64,000 bases of DNA from Dryocola clanedunensis subsp. sulfonylureivorans (GCF_016756775.1 NZ_JAERMU010000017.1:1-64000); one strand, 5' to 3'. Positions 8,095-20,118 are shown, counted from the first letter of the stretch. Notes: generated by a model not told the origin, from the letters alone. Translations and numbers: made by a program.

Positions 8095-8297
8095 CGCGTC
8101 ATACATGGATGTAATGTTGTTGTTAATTATTTCCCAGGAGTAAAACAGCACGTTGGCTATGCTTAAGTCAGGGCGGAAAAAACCGTCATGATGATTAGTT
8201 GGGCGGAGCAGCTTGCAGGAGCGCTTTTTACGCTGTCCGTTAGGGTCAATGATAAGTGCCGGGTTGTGTGGCACATACAATAAACAGGACGAATACT

Positions 8298-10484
8298 ATG
8301 TCTGTTCTTCCCGATAAAGACGCGATCAATGCGCTGATAGCGGGTCATTTCGCCGACCCCTTTTCCCTGCTGGGGATGCATAAAACAGAAGCCGGGCTGG
8401 AAGTCCGTGCCCTGTTGCCTGACGCCACGGAAGTATGGGTTATCGAACCGAAAACCGGCCGTAAGGTCGGCAAGCTTGAGTGCCTCGACTCGCGCGGTTT
8501 TTTCAGCGGTATTATTCAGCGTCGCAAAAATCCATTTCGCTATCAGCTGGCTGTCATCTGGCACGGCCAGGAAAATCTGATTGATGACCCCTATCGCTTT
8601 GGCCCGCTAATTCAGGAGATGGACAGCTGGCTGCTGTCCGAAGGCACCCACCTGCGCCCTTATGAAACCCTTGGCGCGCATGCCGATACTATGGACGGCG
8701 TGACGGGTACGCGCTTTTCCGTCTGGGCACCTAACGCCCGCCGCGTTTCCGTGGTGGGCCAGTTCAACTACTGGGATGGTCGCCGCCACCCGATGCGCCT
8801 GCGCCGCGAAAGCGGTATCTGGGAGCTGTTTATCCCCGGCGCGCATCCCGGCCAGCTTTATAAATTTGAGCTGATCGATATCGAAGGCCACCTGCGCCTG
8901 AAGGCCGATCCGTACGCTTTTGAGTCCCAGATGCGCCCGGAAACAGCTTCACTTATCTGCGGCCTGCCGGAGAAAACCGTGCTCAGCCCGGCGCGGCAAA
9001 AGGCCAACGGCTTCGACCAGCCAATCTCCATCTATGAAGTGCATCTCGGCTCATGGCGTCGTCACGCGGACAACAATTTCTGGCTGAGCTACCGCGAGCT
9101 GGCGGACCAGCTGGTGCCGTACGTCAAAGAGATGGGCTTCACGCACCTTGAGCTGCTGCCCATCAACGAACATCCGTTTGACGGCAGCTGGGGCTACCAG
9201 CCGCAGGGGCTGTATGCGCCAACCCGGCGGTTCGGCACGCGGGAAGACTTCCGCTACTTCATCAACGCAGCCCACGCCGCAGGGCTGAACGTGCTGCTCG
9301 ACTGGGTGCCCGGCCATTTCCCGACGGACGACGCCGGGCTGGCGAAGTTTGACGGCACCTCGCTTTACGAGCACGGCGACCCGCGCGAAGGTTTTCATCA
9401 GGACTGGAACACGCTGATCTACAACTACGGGCGGCGCGAAGTCAGCAACTATCTGGTCGGCAACGCCCTGTACTGGATTGAACGCTTCGGCATAGACGGC
9501 CTGCGCGTGGATGCGGTGGCCTCGATGATTTACCGCGACTACAGCCGCGAGCCGGGGGAGTGGATCCCTAACGACAAAGGCGGGCGCGAAAACTTAGAGG
9601 CCATCGAGTTCCTGCGCAGCACCAACCGTATTATCGGCGAGCAAACGCCCGGCGCGGTCACCATGGCGGAAGAATCCACTGACTTCACTGGTGTGTCGCG
9701 CCCGCCATCTATGGGCGGCCTGGGCTTCTGGTTCAAGTGGAACCTGGGCTGGATGCACGACACCCTCGACTACATGAAGCTCGACCCGGTCTATCGTCAG
9801 CATCATCACGACAAAATGACCTTTGGCATGCTCTACAACAGCACCGAAAACTTCGTGCTGCCGCTGTCTCACGATGAGGTCGTGCACGGCAAGAAATCCA
9901 TACTGGACAGAATGCCGGGCGACGCGTGGCAGAAGTTTGCCAACCTGCGCGCCTACTACGGCTGGATGTGGGCCTTCCCCGGCAAGAAGCTGCTGTTTAT
10001 GGGCAACGAGTTCGCCCAGGGCCGCGAGTGGAACCACGACACCAGCCTGGACTGGCACCTGCTGGAAGGCGGTGACAACTGGCACCACGGCGTGAAGCGC
10101 CTGGTGCGCGACCTGAACCGCACCTACCGGCAGCATGCCGCGATGCACCAGCTGGATTTTGACTCGTACGGCTTCGAATGGCTGGTGGTGGAAGACAAAG
10201 CTAACTCGGTGTTTATCTTTGTACGCCGTGATGCAGAAGGTAACGAAGTGATCGTTGCTGCTAACTTCACGCCGGTGCCGCGTCACAACTATCGTTTCGG
10301 CATCAACCAGTCGGGCAGCTGGCGCGAAGAGCTGAACACCGACTCCATGCACTATCACGGCAGCAATGCCGGCAACAGCGGTATTGTTCACAGCGAAGAA
10401 ATCGCCAGCCACGGGCGCGAGCACTCCCTGAGCATCACGCTGCCGCCGCTGGCCACTATCTGGCTGGTCCGGGAGGGCGAATGA
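8298..10484 (+). CDS. glgB: 1,4-alpha-glucan branching enzyme GlgB
   Basis: Forms alpha-1,6 branches in glycogen by moving a segment of an alpha-1,4 chain; GH13 family, cytosolic. The protein has 728 aa, as in E. coli. An N-terminal carbohydrate-binding/CBM48 part (about 1-225) is followed by a TIM barrel with [12 protein letters not shown] (nucleophile Asp, about residue 405) and TMAEESTDF (acid/base Glu, about 458). [14 protein letters not shown] is the fourth conserved GH13 region, and a C-terminal beta domain closes the protein. I chose ATG 8298 (MSVLPDKD) over an upstream frame start at 8256 because it follows AGGAC and matches the known N-terminus. It is the first gene of glgBXCAP, and its stop overlaps the glgX start. 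Confidence 0.97.
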   Translation: MSVLPDKDAINALIAGHFADPFSLLGMHKTEAGLEVRALLPDATEVWVIEPKTGRKVGKLECLDSRGFFSGIIQRRKNPFRYQLAVIWHGQENLIDDPYRFGPLIQEMDSWLLSEGTHLRPYETLGAHADTMDGVTGTRFSVWAPNARRVSVVGQFNYWDGRRHPMRLRRESGIWELFIPGAHPGQLYKFELIDIEGHLRLKADPYAFESQMRPETASLICGLPEKTVLSPARQKANGFDQPISIYEVHLGSWRRHADNNFWLSYRELADQLVPYVKEMGFTHLELLPINEHPFDGSWGYQPQGLYAPTRRFGTREDFRYFINAAHAAGLNVLLDWVPGHFPTDDAGLAKFDGTSLYEHGDPREGFHQDWNTLIYNYGRREVSNYLVGNALYWIERFGIDGLRVDAVASMIYRDYSREPGEWIPNDKGGRENLEAIEFLRSTNRIIGEQTPGAVTMAEESTDFTGVSRPPSMGGLGFWFKWNLGWMHDTLDYMKLDPVYRQHHHDKMTFGMLYNSTENFVLPLSHDEVVHGKKSILDRMPGDAWQKFANLRAYYGWMWAFPGKKLLFMGNEFAQGREWNHDTSLDWHLLEGGDNWHHGVKRLVRDLNRTYRQHAAMHQLDFDSYGFEWLVVEDKANSVFIFVRRDAEGNEVIVAANFTPVPRHNYRFGINQSGSWREELNTDSMHYHGSNAGNSGIVHSEEIASHGREHSLSITLPPLATIWLVREGE

Positions 10485-12463
10485 CACAGCTTACCGCCGG
10501 AAATTCGGCACCGTACGGTTCGCACTATGACGGGAAAGGGGTGAACTTCACGCTATTTTCCGCCCACGCGCACAAGGTAGAACTCTGTATCTTTGACGAA
10601 CACGGTCATGAACAGCGTTACGATCTGCCGGTGCGCACCGGAGATATCTGGCACGGCTATCTGCCCAATGCAAAACCAGGCCTGCTTTATGGCTACCGGG
10701 TTCACGGCCCGTGGGAGCCGCATAACGGCCATCGTTTTAACCCGGCGAAGCTGCTGCTCGATCCCTGCGCCCGCGTGGTGGTTGGCGGCCTGAACGACCA
10801 TCCGCATTTCCACAGCGGACACGACCAGCCGGACATGCAGGACGACGCCCGCGAAATGGCGAAGTGCGTGGTGGTGCGGGAGACGTTCGACTGGGAAGAC
10901 GATGAGCACCCGCGCACGCCGTGGGGCAAAACAATTATCTACGAAGCCCACGTTCGGGGGCTGACCTTGCGCCATCCTGGTATCCCGCAGGAGATCCGCG
11001 GCACCTACGCCGCGCTCGGTCATCCGGTGATGATCGCCTATTTCAAACGCCTGGGGATCACGGCGATCGAACTGCTGCCGGTGGCGCATTTTGTCACCGA
11101 GCCGCGCGTTGCCCATTTAGGTCTGAGCAACTACTGGGGCTATAACCCGCGGGCTTTCTACGCAGTGGAAGGCTATTACGCGGTTAATCACGATCCGCAC
11201 AATGCCGCTAATGAGCTACGAGGGGCAATCAAAGCGCTGCATAAGGCAGGCATTGAAGTGATTCTGGACATCGTGCTTAACCACAGCGCGGAGCTGGATC
11301 TGGACGGGCCGACCTTCTCCCTGCGCGGAATCGATAACCGTAGCTATTATTGGTTAATGGACAACGGCGATTACCACAACTGGACGGGCTGCGGTAACGC
11401 GCTGAACCTCAGCACGCCGGGGGTGGTCAGCCAGATGGTGGACTGCCTGCGTTACTGGGTCGACAGCTGCCACGTTGACGGCTTCCGCTTCGATCTCGCG
11501 TCGATCATGGGGCGAACCCCGGAGTTTCGTCAGGATGCGCCGCTGTTTGAGGCGATCAAAAACGATCCCGTGTTGTCGCAGACCAAGCTGATCGCCGAAC
11601 CCTGGGACATCGGTGCCGGCGGTTATCAGGTCGGCAACTATCCGCCGTTGTTCGCTGAATGGAACGATCATTTTCGCGACGGCATGCGCCGTTTCTGGCT
11701 GCAACAGGATTTATCGTTGGGGGGATTCGCCTGCCGCTTTGCCGGGTCGAGCGATGTCTACCGCCACGGCGAGCGCCGTCCTTCAACCAGCATCAACTTA
11801 ATTACCGCCCACGACGGTTTTACCCTGCGCGACTGCGTGAGCTTCAACAACAAGCACAACGAAGCCAACGGCGAAGATAACCGCGACGGGACGGGCAATA
11901 ACTACAGCAACAACTACGGCTTTGAGGGGCTGGAAGCCAGCCTGATTATCAAAGAGCGACGGCGTGACAGCGTGCATTCGTTGCTGACCACGCTGCTGCT
12001 TTCTCAGGGGACGCCGATGCTGCTGGCAGGTGATGAGCACGGTCACAGCCAGCACGGCAATAACAATGCTTACTGCCAGGACAACGCCCTGACCTGGCTT
12101 GACTGGGAACACTGTAACGACGGTTTAACCACCTTTACCGCAGCGTTGATTCATCTGCGCCAGACTGTTCCGGCCCTTACCCGGAACAGCTGGTGGGAGG
12201 AAGGAGATGACAATGTTCGCTGGTTTAACAAGGAGGCTCAGCCTCTGAATGCCGACGAGTGGCAGAGTGGGGTGCATCGTGTGCAAATCCTGCTCAGTGA
12301 ACGTTGGCTTATTACGATTAATGCCACCGAAGAAGTTGCAGACATCGTATTACCTGAAGGGGAGTGGCGAGCCATTCCCCCATTTGCCGGGGAGGACAAC
12401 CCGGTGGTGATGGCTGTATGGCATGGTCCTGCGCACGGAGTCTGCGTATTCCAGAAGTCATAA
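10481..12463 (+). CDS. glgX: Glycogen debranching enzyme GlgX
   Basis: GH13 isoamylase-type enzyme of 660 aa (about 657 in E. coli). It removes the short branches left when GlgP has trimmed glycogen. A CBM48 domain lies at about residues 15-105. The catalytic barrel shows [21 protein letters not shown] (nucleophile) and LIAEPWDIG (acid/base Glu). The ATG overlaps the glgB TGA by four bases, so translation is coupled. The frame ends just before the AAAAAGGAG ribosome site of glgC. Confidence 0.96.
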   Translation: MTQLTAGNSAPYGSHYDGKGVNFTLFSAHAHKVELCIFDEHGHEQRYDLPVRTGDIWHGYLPNAKPGLLYGYRVHGPWEPHNGHRFNPAKLLLDPCARVVVGGLNDHPHFHSGHDQPDMQDDAREMAKCVVVRETFDWEDDEHPRTPWGKTIIYEAHVRGLTLRHPGIPQEIRGTYAALGHPVMIAYFKRLGITAIELLPVAHFVTEPRVAHLGLSNYWGYNPRAFYAVEGYYAVNHDPHNAANELRGAIKALHKAGIEVILDIVLNHSAELDLDGPTFSLRGIDNRSYYWLMDNGDYHNWTGCGNALNLSTPGVVSQMVDCLRYWVDSCHVDGFRFDLASIMGRTPEFRQDAPLFEAIKNDPVLSQTKLIAEPWDIGAGGYQVGNYPPLFAEWNDHFRDGMRRFWLQQDLSLGGFACRFAGSSDVYRHGERRPSTSINLITAHDGFTLRDCVSFNNKHNEANGEDNRDGTGNNYSNNYGFEGLEASLIIKERRRDSVHSLLTTLLLSQGTPMLLAGDEHGHSQHGNNNAYCQDNALTWLDWEHCNDGLTTFTAALIHLRQTVPALTRNSWWEEGDDNVRWFNKEAQPLNADEWQSGVHRVQILLSERWLITINATEEVADIVLPEGEWRAIPPFAGEDNPVVMAVWHGPAHGVCVFQKS

Positions 12464-12477
12464 AAAAGGAGTCAGTC

Positions 12478-13761
12478 ATGGTTAGACTTGAGAAGAACGA
12501 CCCTCTAATGCTGGCAAGACAGCTGCCTAATAAGTCAGTTGCGTTGATTCTGGCTGGTGGCCGCGGTACCCGACTAAAAGACCTGACATCTACGCGTGCG
12601 AAACCCGCCGTTCACTTTGGCGGCAAGTTCCGCATTATTGATTTTGCCCTATCGAACTGCATTAACTCCGGGATCCGCCGTATTGGCGTGATCACCCAGT
12701 ATCAGTCCCACACGCTGGTGCAGCATATCCAGCGCGGCTGGTCGTTCTTCAGCGAAGAGATGAACGAGTTTGTCGATCTCCTGCCCGCGCAGCAGCGTGT
12801 GCACGGGGAAAACTGGTATCGCGGTACGGCAGATGCCGTCACTCAGAACCTCGACATCATTCGCCGTTATAAAGCCGAGTACGTGGTGATTCTGGCGGGG
12901 GACCATATCTACAAGCAGGACTACTCGCGCATGCTGATTGACCACGTCGAAAAGGGCGCACGTTGCACGGTGGCCTGCATGCCGGTACCGCTGCATGAAG
13001 CGACGGCCTTCGGCGTGATGGCGGTTGACGAAGAAGACAAAATTATCGAATTCGTGGAAAAACCTGCCCATCCGCCGTCGATGCCGGGCGACGACAGCAA
13101 AGCGTTAGCCAGCATGGGGATCTACGTTTTTGACGCCGATTACCTCTACGAGCTGCTTGAGGCCGACGACGTCGATGAGAACTCCAGCCACGATTTCGGT
13201 AAGGACATCATCCCTTACGTCATGAAATCCGGTCAGGCGTTTGCCCATCCGTTCCCGCTCTCCTGCGTGCAGTCAGACCCGGACGCCGAGCCTTACTGGC
13301 GCGACGTGGGGACGCTTGAAGCCTACTGGAAGGCCAACCTGGATCTCGCGTCGGTGACGCCGGAACTGGATATGTACGACCAGGAATGGCCCATCCGTAC
13401 CCATATGGAACCGCTGCCGCCTGCCAAGTTTGTGCAGGACCGCTCGGGCAGCCACGGCATGACGCTGAACTCGCTGGTTTCCGGCGGCTGCATTATCTCC
13501 GGTTCGGTGGTGGTGCAGTCGGTGCTGTTCCCGCGGGTCCGCGTTAACTCGTTTTGTAATATCGATTCGTCAGTGCTGTTGCCGGATGTGAAAGTCGGGC
13601 GCTCCTGCCGTCTGCGTCGCTGCATTATCGACAGGGCCTGTGTTATTCCGGAAGGGATGGTCGTGGGTGAAAATGCTGAAGAAGACGCGCGTCGTTTCTA
13701 CCGCTCGGAAGAAGGCATTGTGCTGGTGACTCGGGAAATGCTGGCAAGGATACAAGGTTAA
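12478..13761 (+). CDS. glgC: Glucose-1-phosphate adenylyltransferase GlgC
   Basis: Makes ADP-glucose from ATP and glucose-1-phosphate, the controlled first step of glycogen synthesis. In E. coli it is activated by fructose-1,6-bisphosphate and inhibited by AMP. The protein has 427 aa, close to the 431 of E. coli. The nucleotidyltransferase signature [16 protein letters not shown] is at about residues 23-38, FVEKPA lies near the glucose-1-phosphate site, and a C-terminal left-handed beta-helix has the hexad-like runs [12 protein letters not shown] and CRLRRCII. The true start is ATG 12478 after AAAAAGGAG; the longer frame from 12364 only reads through the glgX end. Confidence 0.97.
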   Translation: MVRLEKNDPLMLARQLPNKSVALILAGGRGTRLKDLTSTRAKPAVHFGGKFRIIDFALSNCINSGIRRIGVITQYQSHTLVQHIQRGWSFFSEEMNEFVDLLPAQQRVHGENWYRGTADAVTQNLDIIRRYKAEYVVILAGDHIYKQDYSRMLIDHVEKGARCTVACMPVPLHEATAFGVMAVDEEDKIIEFVEKPAHPPSMPGDDSKALASMGIYVFDADYLYELLEADDVDENSSHDFGKDIIPYVMKSGQAFAHPFPLSCVQSDPDAEPYWRDVGTLEAYWKANLDLASVTPELDMYDQEWPIRTHMEPLPPAKFVQDRSGSHGMTLNSLVSGGCIISGSVVVQSVLFPRVRVNSFCNIDSSVLLPDVKVGRSCRLRRCIIDRACVIPEGMVVGENAEEDARRFYRSEEGIVLVTREMLARIQG

Positions 13762-13781
13762 AGAAGTGAAGGATTGACCCA

Positions 13782-13801
13782 CGCGCGGCGTGAGCCGCGC
13801 G
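13782..13801 (+). other. GC hairpin with GTGA tetraloop between glgC and glgA
   Basis: CGCGCGGC (13782-13789) and GCCGCGCG (13794-13801) form a perfect 8-bp stem capped by GTGA, a GNRA-type loop. It lies in the only long gap (110 nt) of the operon and has no T-run. It may be an attenuating or mRNA-stabilising element adjusting glgA-glgP relative to glgBXC. Confidence 0.5.
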
Positions 13802-13871
13802 GAGTCATTTTATCGTTCGGCGACTGTTCCTGACTTAATGCAGCGCCGAGACTTGCTATACGGGAGTGCGA

Positions 13872-15305
13872 ATGCAGGTCTTACATGTATGTTCTGAAAT
13901 ATTTCCACTGTTGAAAACCGGTGGCCTTGCAGATGTTCTTGGCGCGCTGCCTGCGGCCCAGATTGCCGGGGGCGTGGAAACACGCGTATTACTGCCTGCG
14001 TTTCCGGATATTCGCCGCGGTATTACCGATGTGCAGGTGGTATCCCATCGCGATACCTTCGCGGGTCATATGACTTTGTTATACGGACAGCTCAACGGCG
14101 TGGGGATCTATCTCATTGATGCCCCCCATTTATACGATCGTCCGGGTAGCCCGTACCACGACACTAACCAGTTTGCCTATACCGATAACGTGCTGCGTTT
14201 TGCCCTGCTCGGCTGGGCGGGAAGTGAAATGGCCTGTGGGCTGGATCCCTTCTGGCGCCCGGATATCGTGCACGCACACGACTGGCATGCAGGACTGACA
14301 CCGGCCTATTTGCGCGCGCGAGGCAATCCGGCAAAGTCGGTCTTTACCGTTCATAACCTGGCCTACCAGGGGCTGTTTTACGCCCATCATATGAATGAAA
14401 TTGACCTGCCCTGGTCGTTCTATGATATCAATGGCCTGGAGTTCAACGGTCAAATTTCGTACTTGAAAGCCGGCCTTTACTATGCTGATCATATTACGGC
14501 GGTCAGCCCGACCTACGCGCGGGAAATTACCGAGGCGCACTTCGCCTACGGGATGGAGGGGCTGCTGACTCAGCGCCACCGCGAGGGACGCCTGTCCGGC
14601 ATCCTCAACGGCGTCGATGACAAAATCTGGGACCCGGCCCATGACCTGCTGCTTGCTTCCCGGTATACCCGCGATTCGCTGGAGGATAAAGCGGAGAACA
14701 AACGGCAGCTGCAGGTGGCGATGGGCCTGAAGGTAAACGACAAAGCGCCGCTTTTTGCCGTGGTAAGTCGTTTAACCAGCCAGAAAGGGCTGGACCTGGT
14801 GCTTGAAGCGCTGCCGGGGCTGCTCGAACAGGGCGGGCAACTGGCGCTGCTGGGGGCGGGCGACTCAATTATACAAGAAGGTTTTCTGGCGGCGGCAGCC
14901 GAGCATCCCGGCCAGGTCGGGGTTCAGATTGGCTATCACGAAGCGTTCTCCCACCGCATTATGGGCGGGGCGGATGTGATTCTGGTGCCCAGCCGCTTTG
15001 AGCCGTGTGGTTTAACCCAGTTATACGGCCTGAAATATGGCACCTTGCCGCTGGTGCGGCGAACGGGCGGGCTGGCGGATACGGTATCCGACACTTCCCT
15101 TGAAAATCTGGCGGACGGAATCGCAACGGGATTTGTTTTTGAAGACAGTAATGCCTGGTCGCTGCTTCGTGCGATCAGACGTGCTTTCGTGCTGTGGTCC
15201 CGCCCGTCGCTGTGGCGTTTCGTCCAGCGTCAGGCCATGAATATGGATTTTAGCTGGCAGGTAGCGGCGCAGTCGTACCGCGACCTTTATCAACGCTTGT
15301 TGTAA
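13872..15305 (+). CDS. glgA: Glycogen synthase GlgA
   Basis: Extends alpha-1,4-glucan chains from ADP-glucose; GT5 family with a GT-B fold, cytosolic. The protein has 477 aa, as in E. coli. The N-terminal [13 protein letters not shown] (residues 15-27) is the KTGGL ADP-glucose motif of bacterial glycogen synthases. VHAHDWHAG and the C-terminal [20 protein letters not shown] are the other conserved blocks. I chose ATG 13872 (MQVLHVCSE) over the GTG six bases earlier. GGGAG upstream serves as the ribosome site. Confidence 0.96.
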   Translation: MQVLHVCSEIFPLLKTGGLADVLGALPAAQIAGGVETRVLLPAFPDIRRGITDVQVVSHRDTFAGHMTLLYGQLNGVGIYLIDAPHLYDRPGSPYHDTNQFAYTDNVLRFALLGWAGSEMACGLDPFWRPDIVHAHDWHAGLTPAYLRARGNPAKSVFTVHNLAYQGLFYAHHMNEIDLPWSFYDINGLEFNGQISYLKAGLYYADHITAVSPTYAREITEAHFAYGMEGLLTQRHREGRLSGILNGVDDKIWDPAHDLLLASRYTRDSLEDKAENKRQLQVAMGLKVNDKAPLFAVVSRLTSQKGLDLVLEALPGLLEQGGQLALLGAGDSIIQEGFLAAAAEHPGQVGVQIGYHEAFSHRIMGGADVILVPSRFEPCGLTQLYGLKYGTLPLVRRTGGLADTVSDTSLENLADGIATGFVFEDSNAWSLLRAIRRAFVLWSRPSLWRFVQRQAMNMDFSWQVAAQSYRDLYQRLL

Positions 15306-15325
15306 TCATCCAGGAATCACTGATT

Positions 15326-17773
15326 ATGAACGCACCCTTTTCCTATGCATCACCCACGCTGAGCGTCGAAGCGTTAAAACATTCGATTGCTTACAAGCTG
15401 ATGTTTACGGTGGGGAAAGACCCTGCTATCGCCAATAAGCACGAGTGGCTGAACGCTACGCTGTTCGCCGTACGTGACCGGCTGGTGGAACGCTGGCTGC
15501 GCTCAAACCGTGCGCAGCTCTCCCAGGAAGTTCGCCAGGTTTATTACCTGTCGATGGAGTTTTTGATTGGCCGCACCCTCTCCAATGCGCTGCTTTCGCT
15601 GGGCATTTATGACGACGTGAAAAACGCCCTTGAAGAGATGGGCCTCGATCTTGAAGAGCTGATCGACGAAGAAAATGACCCCGGACTGGGTAACGGCGGC
15701 CTCGGGCGTCTTGCGGCCTGCTTCCTCGATTCGCTTGCCACGCTCGGTTTACCGGGACGCGGCTACGGTATTCGCTACGACTACGGCATGTTCAAACAGA
15801 ACATTGTCGATGGGCGGCAGAAAGAGTCCCCGGACTACTGGCTGGAATACGGTAACCCGTGGGAGTTCAAGCGTCACAACACCCGCTACAAAGTGCGTTT
15901 TGGTGGCCGTGTACAGCTGGAAGGCAAAAAATCCCGCTGGGTGGAAACCGAAGAGATCCTCGCGGTGGCTTACGATCAGATTATCCCCGGCTACGACACC
16001 GATGCGACCAACACCCTGCGCCTGTGGAATGCCCAGGCCAGTAGCGAAATCAACCTCGGCAAATTCAATCAGGGTGACTACTTCGCGGCGGTGGAGGATA
16101 AAAACCATTCCGAGAACGTCTCCCGCGTGCTTTACCCGGACGATACGACCTATTCGGGGCGTGAGCTGCGTCTGCGGCAGGAGTACTTCCTGGTCTCCGC
16201 CACCGTGCAGGACATTCTCAGCCGCCACTATCAGCTGCATAAAACCTACGCCAACCTGGCAGATAAAATCGCTATTCACCTCAATGATACCCACCCGGTG
16301 CTGTCTATCCCAGAGCTGATGCGCGTGCTGATGGATGAGCATAAATTCAGCTGGGAAGATGCCTTCGAAGTGACCTGCCAGGTGTTCTCCTACACTAACC
16401 ACACGCTGATGAGCGAGGCGCTGGAATCCTGGCCGGTAGACATGCTCGGCAAAATTCTGCCGCGCCATCTGCAAATTATCTTTGAAATTAACGACTACTT
16501 CCTGAAAACCCTGCAGGAACAGTATCCAAACGATACCGGTCTGCTGGGGCGCACCTCGATCATTGATGAGTCCAACGGTCGGCGCGTACGTATGGCCTGG
16601 CTGGCGGTGGTCGCCAGCCACAAGGTGAACGGCGTCTCCGAGCTGCACTCGAACCTGATGGTGCAGTCGCTGTTTGCCGACTTCGCCGCTATCTTCCCGA
16701 TGCGCTTTAGCAATAAAACCAACGGCGTTACGCCGCGCCGCTGGCTGGCGCTGGCGAATCCGCCGCTTTCGGACGTGCTGGATGAAAACATTGGCCGCAC
16801 CTGGCGCACCGATCTGGGCCAGCTTAATGAGCTGAAGCAGCATATCGATTACCCGACCGTGCATCAGGACGTGCGCAAGGCGAAGCTCGCCAACAAGAAG
16901 CGGCTGGCGGAGTACATCGGCCAGCAGCTGAACGTGGTGGTAAACCCTAACGCTTTGTTTGACGTGCAGATCAAGCGCATCCACGAATACAAGCGCCAGC
17001 TGATGAACGTGCTGCACGTCATCACGCGCTATAACCGCATCAAGGCCGACCCAACGGCGGACTGGGTGCCGCGCGTAAATATCTTTGCCGGGAAGGCCGC
17101 CTCGGCGTACTACATGGCGAAGCACATCATCCATCTCATTAACGATGTGGCGGCGGTGATCAACAACGATCCGGACGTGAAGGATCGCCTGAAAGTGGTG
17201 TTCATTCCGAACTACAGCGTGAGCCTGGCGCAGATCATCATTCCGGCGGCGGATCTCTCCGAGCAGATTTCGCTTGCGGGCACCGAGGCCTCCGGCACCA
17301 GCAATATGAAGTTTGCCCTCAACGGCGCGCTGACCATCGGCACCCTGGACGGCGCAAACGTCGAGATGCTGGAGCACGTCGGCGAGGACAACATCTTTAT
17401 CTTTGGTAATACGGCGGAAGAGGTCGAAGAGCTGCGGCGCAACGGCTACAAGCCGCGCGAGTATTACGAACAGGATGAAGAGCTGCATCAGGTGCTGACG
17501 CAAATCGGCAGCGGCACCTTCAGCCCCGGCGAACCGACGCGCTACCGCGACCTGCTGGATTCTCTGATTAACTTCGGGGATCACTACCAGGTGCTGGCGG
17601 ACTACCGCAGCTACGTGGACTGTCAGGACAAGGTGGACGAACTGTACCGCCAGCCGGAAGAGTGGACCATCCGCACCATGCATAACATTGCCAACATGGG
17701 CTATTTCTCGTCCGACAGGACGATTCAGGAATACGCCGACGAAATCTGGCATATCAAGCCGGTTCGTCTTTAA
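15326..17773 (+). CDS. glgP: Glycogen phosphorylase GlgP
   Basis: Pyridoxal-phosphate-dependent GT35 phosphorylase that removes glucose from the non-reducing ends of glycogen as glucose-1-phosphate. The protein has 815 aa, the same as E. coli. The PLP site motif [20 protein letters not shown] is at about residues 653-672, and the N-terminal [12 protein letters not shown] and [14 protein letters not shown] are family blocks. It is the last gene of glgBXCAP, 20 nt after glgA. It is clearly related to MalP at 24.9 kb, but it matches GlgP in length and N-terminus. Confidence 0.97.
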   Translation: MNAPFSYASPTLSVEALKHSIAYKLMFTVGKDPAIANKHEWLNATLFAVRDRLVERWLRSNRAQLSQEVRQVYYLSMEFLIGRTLSNALLSLGIYDDVKNALEEMGLDLEELIDEENDPGLGNGGLGRLAACFLDSLATLGLPGRGYGIRYDYGMFKQNIVDGRQKESPDYWLEYGNPWEFKRHNTRYKVRFGGRVQLEGKKSRWVETEEILAVAYDQIIPGYDTDATNTLRLWNAQASSEINLGKFNQGDYFAAVEDKNHSENVSRVLYPDDTTYSGRELRLRQEYFLVSATVQDILSRHYQLHKTYANLADKIAIHLNDTHPVLSIPELMRVLMDEHKFSWEDAFEVTCQVFSYTNHTLMSEALESWPVDMLGKILPRHLQIIFEINDYFLKTLQEQYPNDTGLLGRTSIIDESNGRRVRMAWLAVVASHKVNGVSELHSNLMVQSLFADFAAIFPMRFSNKTNGVTPRRWLALANPPLSDVLDENIGRTWRTDLGQLNELKQHIDYPTVHQDVRKAKLANKKRLAEYIGQQLNVVVNPNALFDVQIKRIHEYKRQLMNVLHVITRYNRIKADPTADWVPRVNIFAGKAASAYYMAKHIIHLINDVAAVINNDPDVKDRLKVVFIPNYSVSLAQIIIPAADLSEQISLAGTEASGTSNMKFALNGALTIGTLDGANVEMLEHVGEDNIFIFGNTAEEVEELRRNGYKPREYYEQDEELHQVLTQIGSGTFSPGEPTRYRDLLDSLINFGDHYQVLADYRSYVDCQDKVDELYRQPEEWTIRTMHNIANMGYFSSDRTIQEYADEIWHIKPVRL

Positions 17774-17777
17774 AGGT

Positions 17778-17822
17778 TAGGGCGGGAAAACATGGCGGAA
17801 GACGCAACGCTTTTCCGCCCTA
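17778..17822. terminator. Inverted repeat after glgP
   Basis: TAGGGCGGGAAAA (17778-17790) and TTTTCCGCCCTA (17811-17822) form a long stem with one bulge and a 20-nt loop, 4 nt after the glgP stop. It could be an operon-end terminator or another REP-type palindrome. Confidence 0.5.
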
Positions 17823-17861
17823 CAAAATCGAGACGGATGGGGTGTGCCTGCATTTCAGATT

Positions 17862-17893
17862 TGTAGGCCGGATAAGCGTAGCGTCATCCGGCA
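17862..17893 (+). repeat. REP-like palindrome between glgP and glpR
   Basis: GTAGGCCGGATAAGCG with a CATCCGGC arm. It lies between the convergent ends of glgP and glpR. Confidence 0.75.
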
Positions 17894-17907
17894 AACCCGT
17901 TAAAGGC

Positions 17908-18666
17908 TCAGCACAGCTCCAGCACCACGTTGTTATCCTTAATCACCTGCATCACGCCCGGCGGTGGCGGCACGTCGGTGTAGACCTGATCGACAAGGCT
18001 GATGCTGCCCAAATTCACCATCGCGTTGCGGCCAAATTTGGAGTGGTCTACGACCAGCATCACGCAGCGGGAGTTTTCGATAATCGCCTTTTTGGTGCGC
18101 ACCTCGTGGTAGTCGAACTCCAGCAGCGAGCCGTCGCTGTCGATGCCGCTGATCCCAAGAATGCCGAAGTCCAGGCGGAACTGGGAGATAAAGTCGAGCG
18201 TGGCCTCGCCAATGATCCCGCCGTCGCGGCTGCGTAGCTCGCCGCCTGCCAGAATGATGCGGAAATCTTCTTTCACCATCAGCGTGTTGGCGACGTTCAG
18301 GTTGTTGGTGACGACGCGCAGATTGCTGTGGTCGAGCAGCGCGTGGGCGACAGCCTCCGGCGTGGTGCCGATGTCGATAAACAGCGTGGCGCCGTTCGGG
18401 ATCTGGCTTGCCACTTTGCGAGCGATGCGCTCTTTCTCTGCCGTCTGGGTAGCCTTGCGGTCATGCCATGAAGTATTCACCGAGCTGGACGGCAGCGCCG
18501 CGCCGCCGTGGTGGCGCATAATCATGTTCTGATCGGCAAGGTCATTAAGATCCCGGCGAATGGTCTGCGGGCTAACCGCAAACTGCTCCACCAGCTCTTC
18601 TGTACTGACATAGCCCTGTTTTTTAACCAGTTCGACAATCGCGTCGTGACGTTGTGTTTGTTTCAC
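17908..18666 (-). CDS. glpR: Glycerol-3-phosphate regulon repressor GlpR (DeoR family)
   Basis: Repressor of glp genes, released by glycerol-3-phosphate. The protein has 252 aa, the E. coli length. The N-terminal DeoR winged helix-turn-helix contains TEELVEQFAVSPQTIRRDLN (about residues 22-41). The C-terminal sugar-phosphate isomerase-like sensor domain has DIGTTPEAVAHAL and VVDHSKFGRNA. It is the last gene of the glpE-glpG-glpR operon, 19 nt after glpG. Its likely targets in this window are the two operators before glpD. E. coli K-12 strains are often glpR-defective, but here the frame is intact. Confidence 0.96.
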   Translation of the reverse strand: MKQTQRHDAIVELVKKQGYVSTEELVEQFAVSPQTIRRDLNDLADQNMIMRHHGGAALPSSSVNTSWHDRKATQTAEKERIARKVASQIPNGATLFIDIGTTPEAVAHALLDHSNLRVVTNNLNVANTLMVKEDFRIILAGGELRSRDGGIIGEATLDFISQFRLDFGILGISGIDSDGSLLEFDYHEVRTKKAIIENSRCVMLVVDHSKFGRNAMVNLGSISLVDQVYTDVPPPPGVMQVIKDNNVVLELC

Positions 18667-18685
18667 GCAGGCCTACCTCTGATTT

Positions 18686-19519
18686 TTATGTTCGTTTTCG
18701 CGCATGCAGCGTATCCACCATCGCCATCGCCAGACCAACCAGCAGGCCGGTAATATGCGCCGCGTTGGCAATCGACATCCCCCAGACGTCGAAATACCCC
18801 AGCACAATCCAGATGACGGCGAAGGCCATCAGACCGCGTTGCATATAGATGCCGCTTTCCGGGTCGCGCTCGCCACGCAGCCAGACGTAGCCCATCAGCG
18901 CGTAAACCGTACCGGACAAGCCGCCAAACAGCGGGCCGCTGAATTTGGCCTGCACGTAGCCGCTGAGCAGCGCCGAAATGATGGTCAGCACGATGAGTTT
19001 TCCGCTGCCGAGGCGCTTCTCCAGCGGGCCGCCGAGATACCACCACCATAGCAGGTTGAAGGTAATGTGCAGGATGGAGAAGTGCAGCAGCGCATGGCTG
19101 AAATAGCGCCAGAACTCATAGCGCAGGCTGTCGTCATAAGGCCAGGCAAGCAGAGCCATCACCGTGCGATCGCCCAGCACCTGCATAGCCAGATAGACTA
19201 AAATACAGGCTGCAATCATCAGCAGCGTAAACGGCCCGGCTTTTTGCCTGATTGTTGCGAGGAAGGGGTAGCGCTGATAGTGCAACCCGCTTGTCGTATC
19301 GCCTGCAGACCAGCTTGCTGCCAGATAACGTGGATCGCCAGGGTTAGCCAAAAATAGCTCGAGTTCGTTGCGAACCCTGGATTCCTGGTTATCGTCCGCC
19401 AGCCAGACATCGCTTTGCTGCTGATGCTGTTGCAGGGTCAGGACAATGCCCTGGGTCGCCATATAGTCGACGAACGCCTGCGCAACCCGAGGGTTGGCAA
19501 ACGAAGTAATCATGATCAT
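18686..19519 (-). CDS. glpG: Rhomboid intramembrane serine protease GlpG
   Basis: Inner-membrane protease that cuts substrates within transmembrane segments. The protein has 277 aa (276 in E. coli). It has a cytosolic N-terminal domain (about 1-90) followed by six transmembrane helices. The catalytic dyad is visible: Ser in [11 protein letters not shown] (about residue 201) and His in NAAHITGL (about 254). The [19 protein letters not shown] stretch carries the conserved HxxxN-type half. The start MIMITSF corresponds to E. coli MLMITSF. It is the second gene of the glpEGR operon. Confidence 0.96.
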   Translation of the reverse strand: MIMITSFANPRVAQAFVDYMATQGIVLTLQQHQQQSDVWLADDNQESRVRNELELFLANPGDPRYLAASWSAGDTTSGLHYQRYPFLATIRQKAGPFTLLMIAACILVYLAMQVLGDRTVMALLAWPYDDSLRYEFWRYFSHALLHFSILHITFNLLWWWYLGGPLEKRLGSGKLIVLTIISALLSGYVQAKFSGPLFGGLSGTVYALMGYVWLRGERDPESGIYMQRGLMAFAVIWIVLGYFDVWGMSIANAAHITGLLVGLAMAMVDTLHARKRT

Positions 19520-19583
19520 AGGGTTTCAGCCAAATCCATACAAAGGGAAGCAGTATACCCGCTAAACGGCGCTTTTATTAATC

Positions 19584-19913
19584 TCAAGCTGTGCCGTGCG
19601 TGACTTCCGCCGGGAAATGGCGATGCCAGGCGTCAAACCCGCCGTCAATGCTGTAGACGCTGTCATAACCCTGTTGCAGCAGATACTGGGCCGCGCCCTT
19701 GCTGCTGTTGCCGTGATAGCACATCACCATCACCGGCGTGTCGAAATCCGTCTGCTGCATAAAAGTGACCAGCCGGTCATTGGTGAGATGGAAAGCACCC
19801 GGCGTGTGGCCCATCGCAAAGCTCTGAGGATCGCGGATATCCACTAAGACTGCCAGTTTCTGGTGCAGCTTCTGGTGTGCTTCTTCCACACCAATACATT
19901 CAAATTGATCCAT
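19584..19913 (-). CDS. glpE: Thiosulfate sulfurtransferase GlpE
   Basis: Single-domain rhodanese of 109 aa (108 in E. coli) that moves sulfur from thiosulfate to cyanide or thiols such as thioredoxin. The active-site loop CYHGNSS begins at Cys65, and the typical [12 protein letters not shown] motif lies near residues 25-36. I chose the start MDQFECI at 19913. An in-frame extension up to 20258 runs through the glpE/glpD control region and into the glpD coding strand, so it is not real. It is the first gene of glpEGR and is divergent from glpD. Confidence 0.95.
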   Translation of the reverse strand: MDQFECIGVEEAHQKLHQKLAVLVDIRDPQSFAMGHTPGAFHLTNDRLVTFMQQTDFDTPVMVMCYHGNSSKGAAQYLLQQGYDSVYSIDGGFDAWHRHFPAEVTHGTA

Positions 19914-20005
19914 AACGTTGCTCGTGTACATGTAAAGGTAAAGGAGCGGGGCTGAGCGCCATACTAAGCGAAAGCCACCGCCGGCCGCTGATATTAACGC
20001 CATAA

Positions 20006-20021
20006 TGTTATCTATATCACG
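20006..20021 (+). promoter_or_regulatory. Possible CRP site upstream of glpD
   Basis: TGTTA-N6-TCACG keeps the CRP spacing with three of five bases right in one arm and four of five in the other. The glpD promoter is CRP-dependent in E. coli. Confidence 0.45.
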
Positions 20022-20066
20022 CAGAAATGTTTTTTTTTCGTTACCAAAAGGGCGGTCGCTTGCTAT

Positions 20067-20106
20067 TATGAGCGATAACGAACATTTATGAGCTTTAACG
20101 AAAGCG
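20067..20106 (+). promoter_or_regulatory. Tandem GlpR operators of glpD
   Basis: TATGAGCGATAACGAACATT (20067-20086) is followed without gap by a weaker 20-mer TATGAGCTTTAACGAAAGCG (20087-20106). Both match the GlpR consensus type with ATGTTCG-like half sites. They end 12 nt before the glpD start and would repress glpD until glycerol-3-phosphate is present. Confidence 0.8.
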
Positions 20107-20118
20107 TGAGAGGGCAGC

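Noticed and set aside
15749-17752. 667-aa open frame on the minus strand opposite glgP
   Set aside because: Antisense shadow of a GC-rich, codon-biased gene. The glgP product is a full-length phosphorylase, while the antisense product matches no known pattern and is rich in His, Val and Gln as such shadows are.
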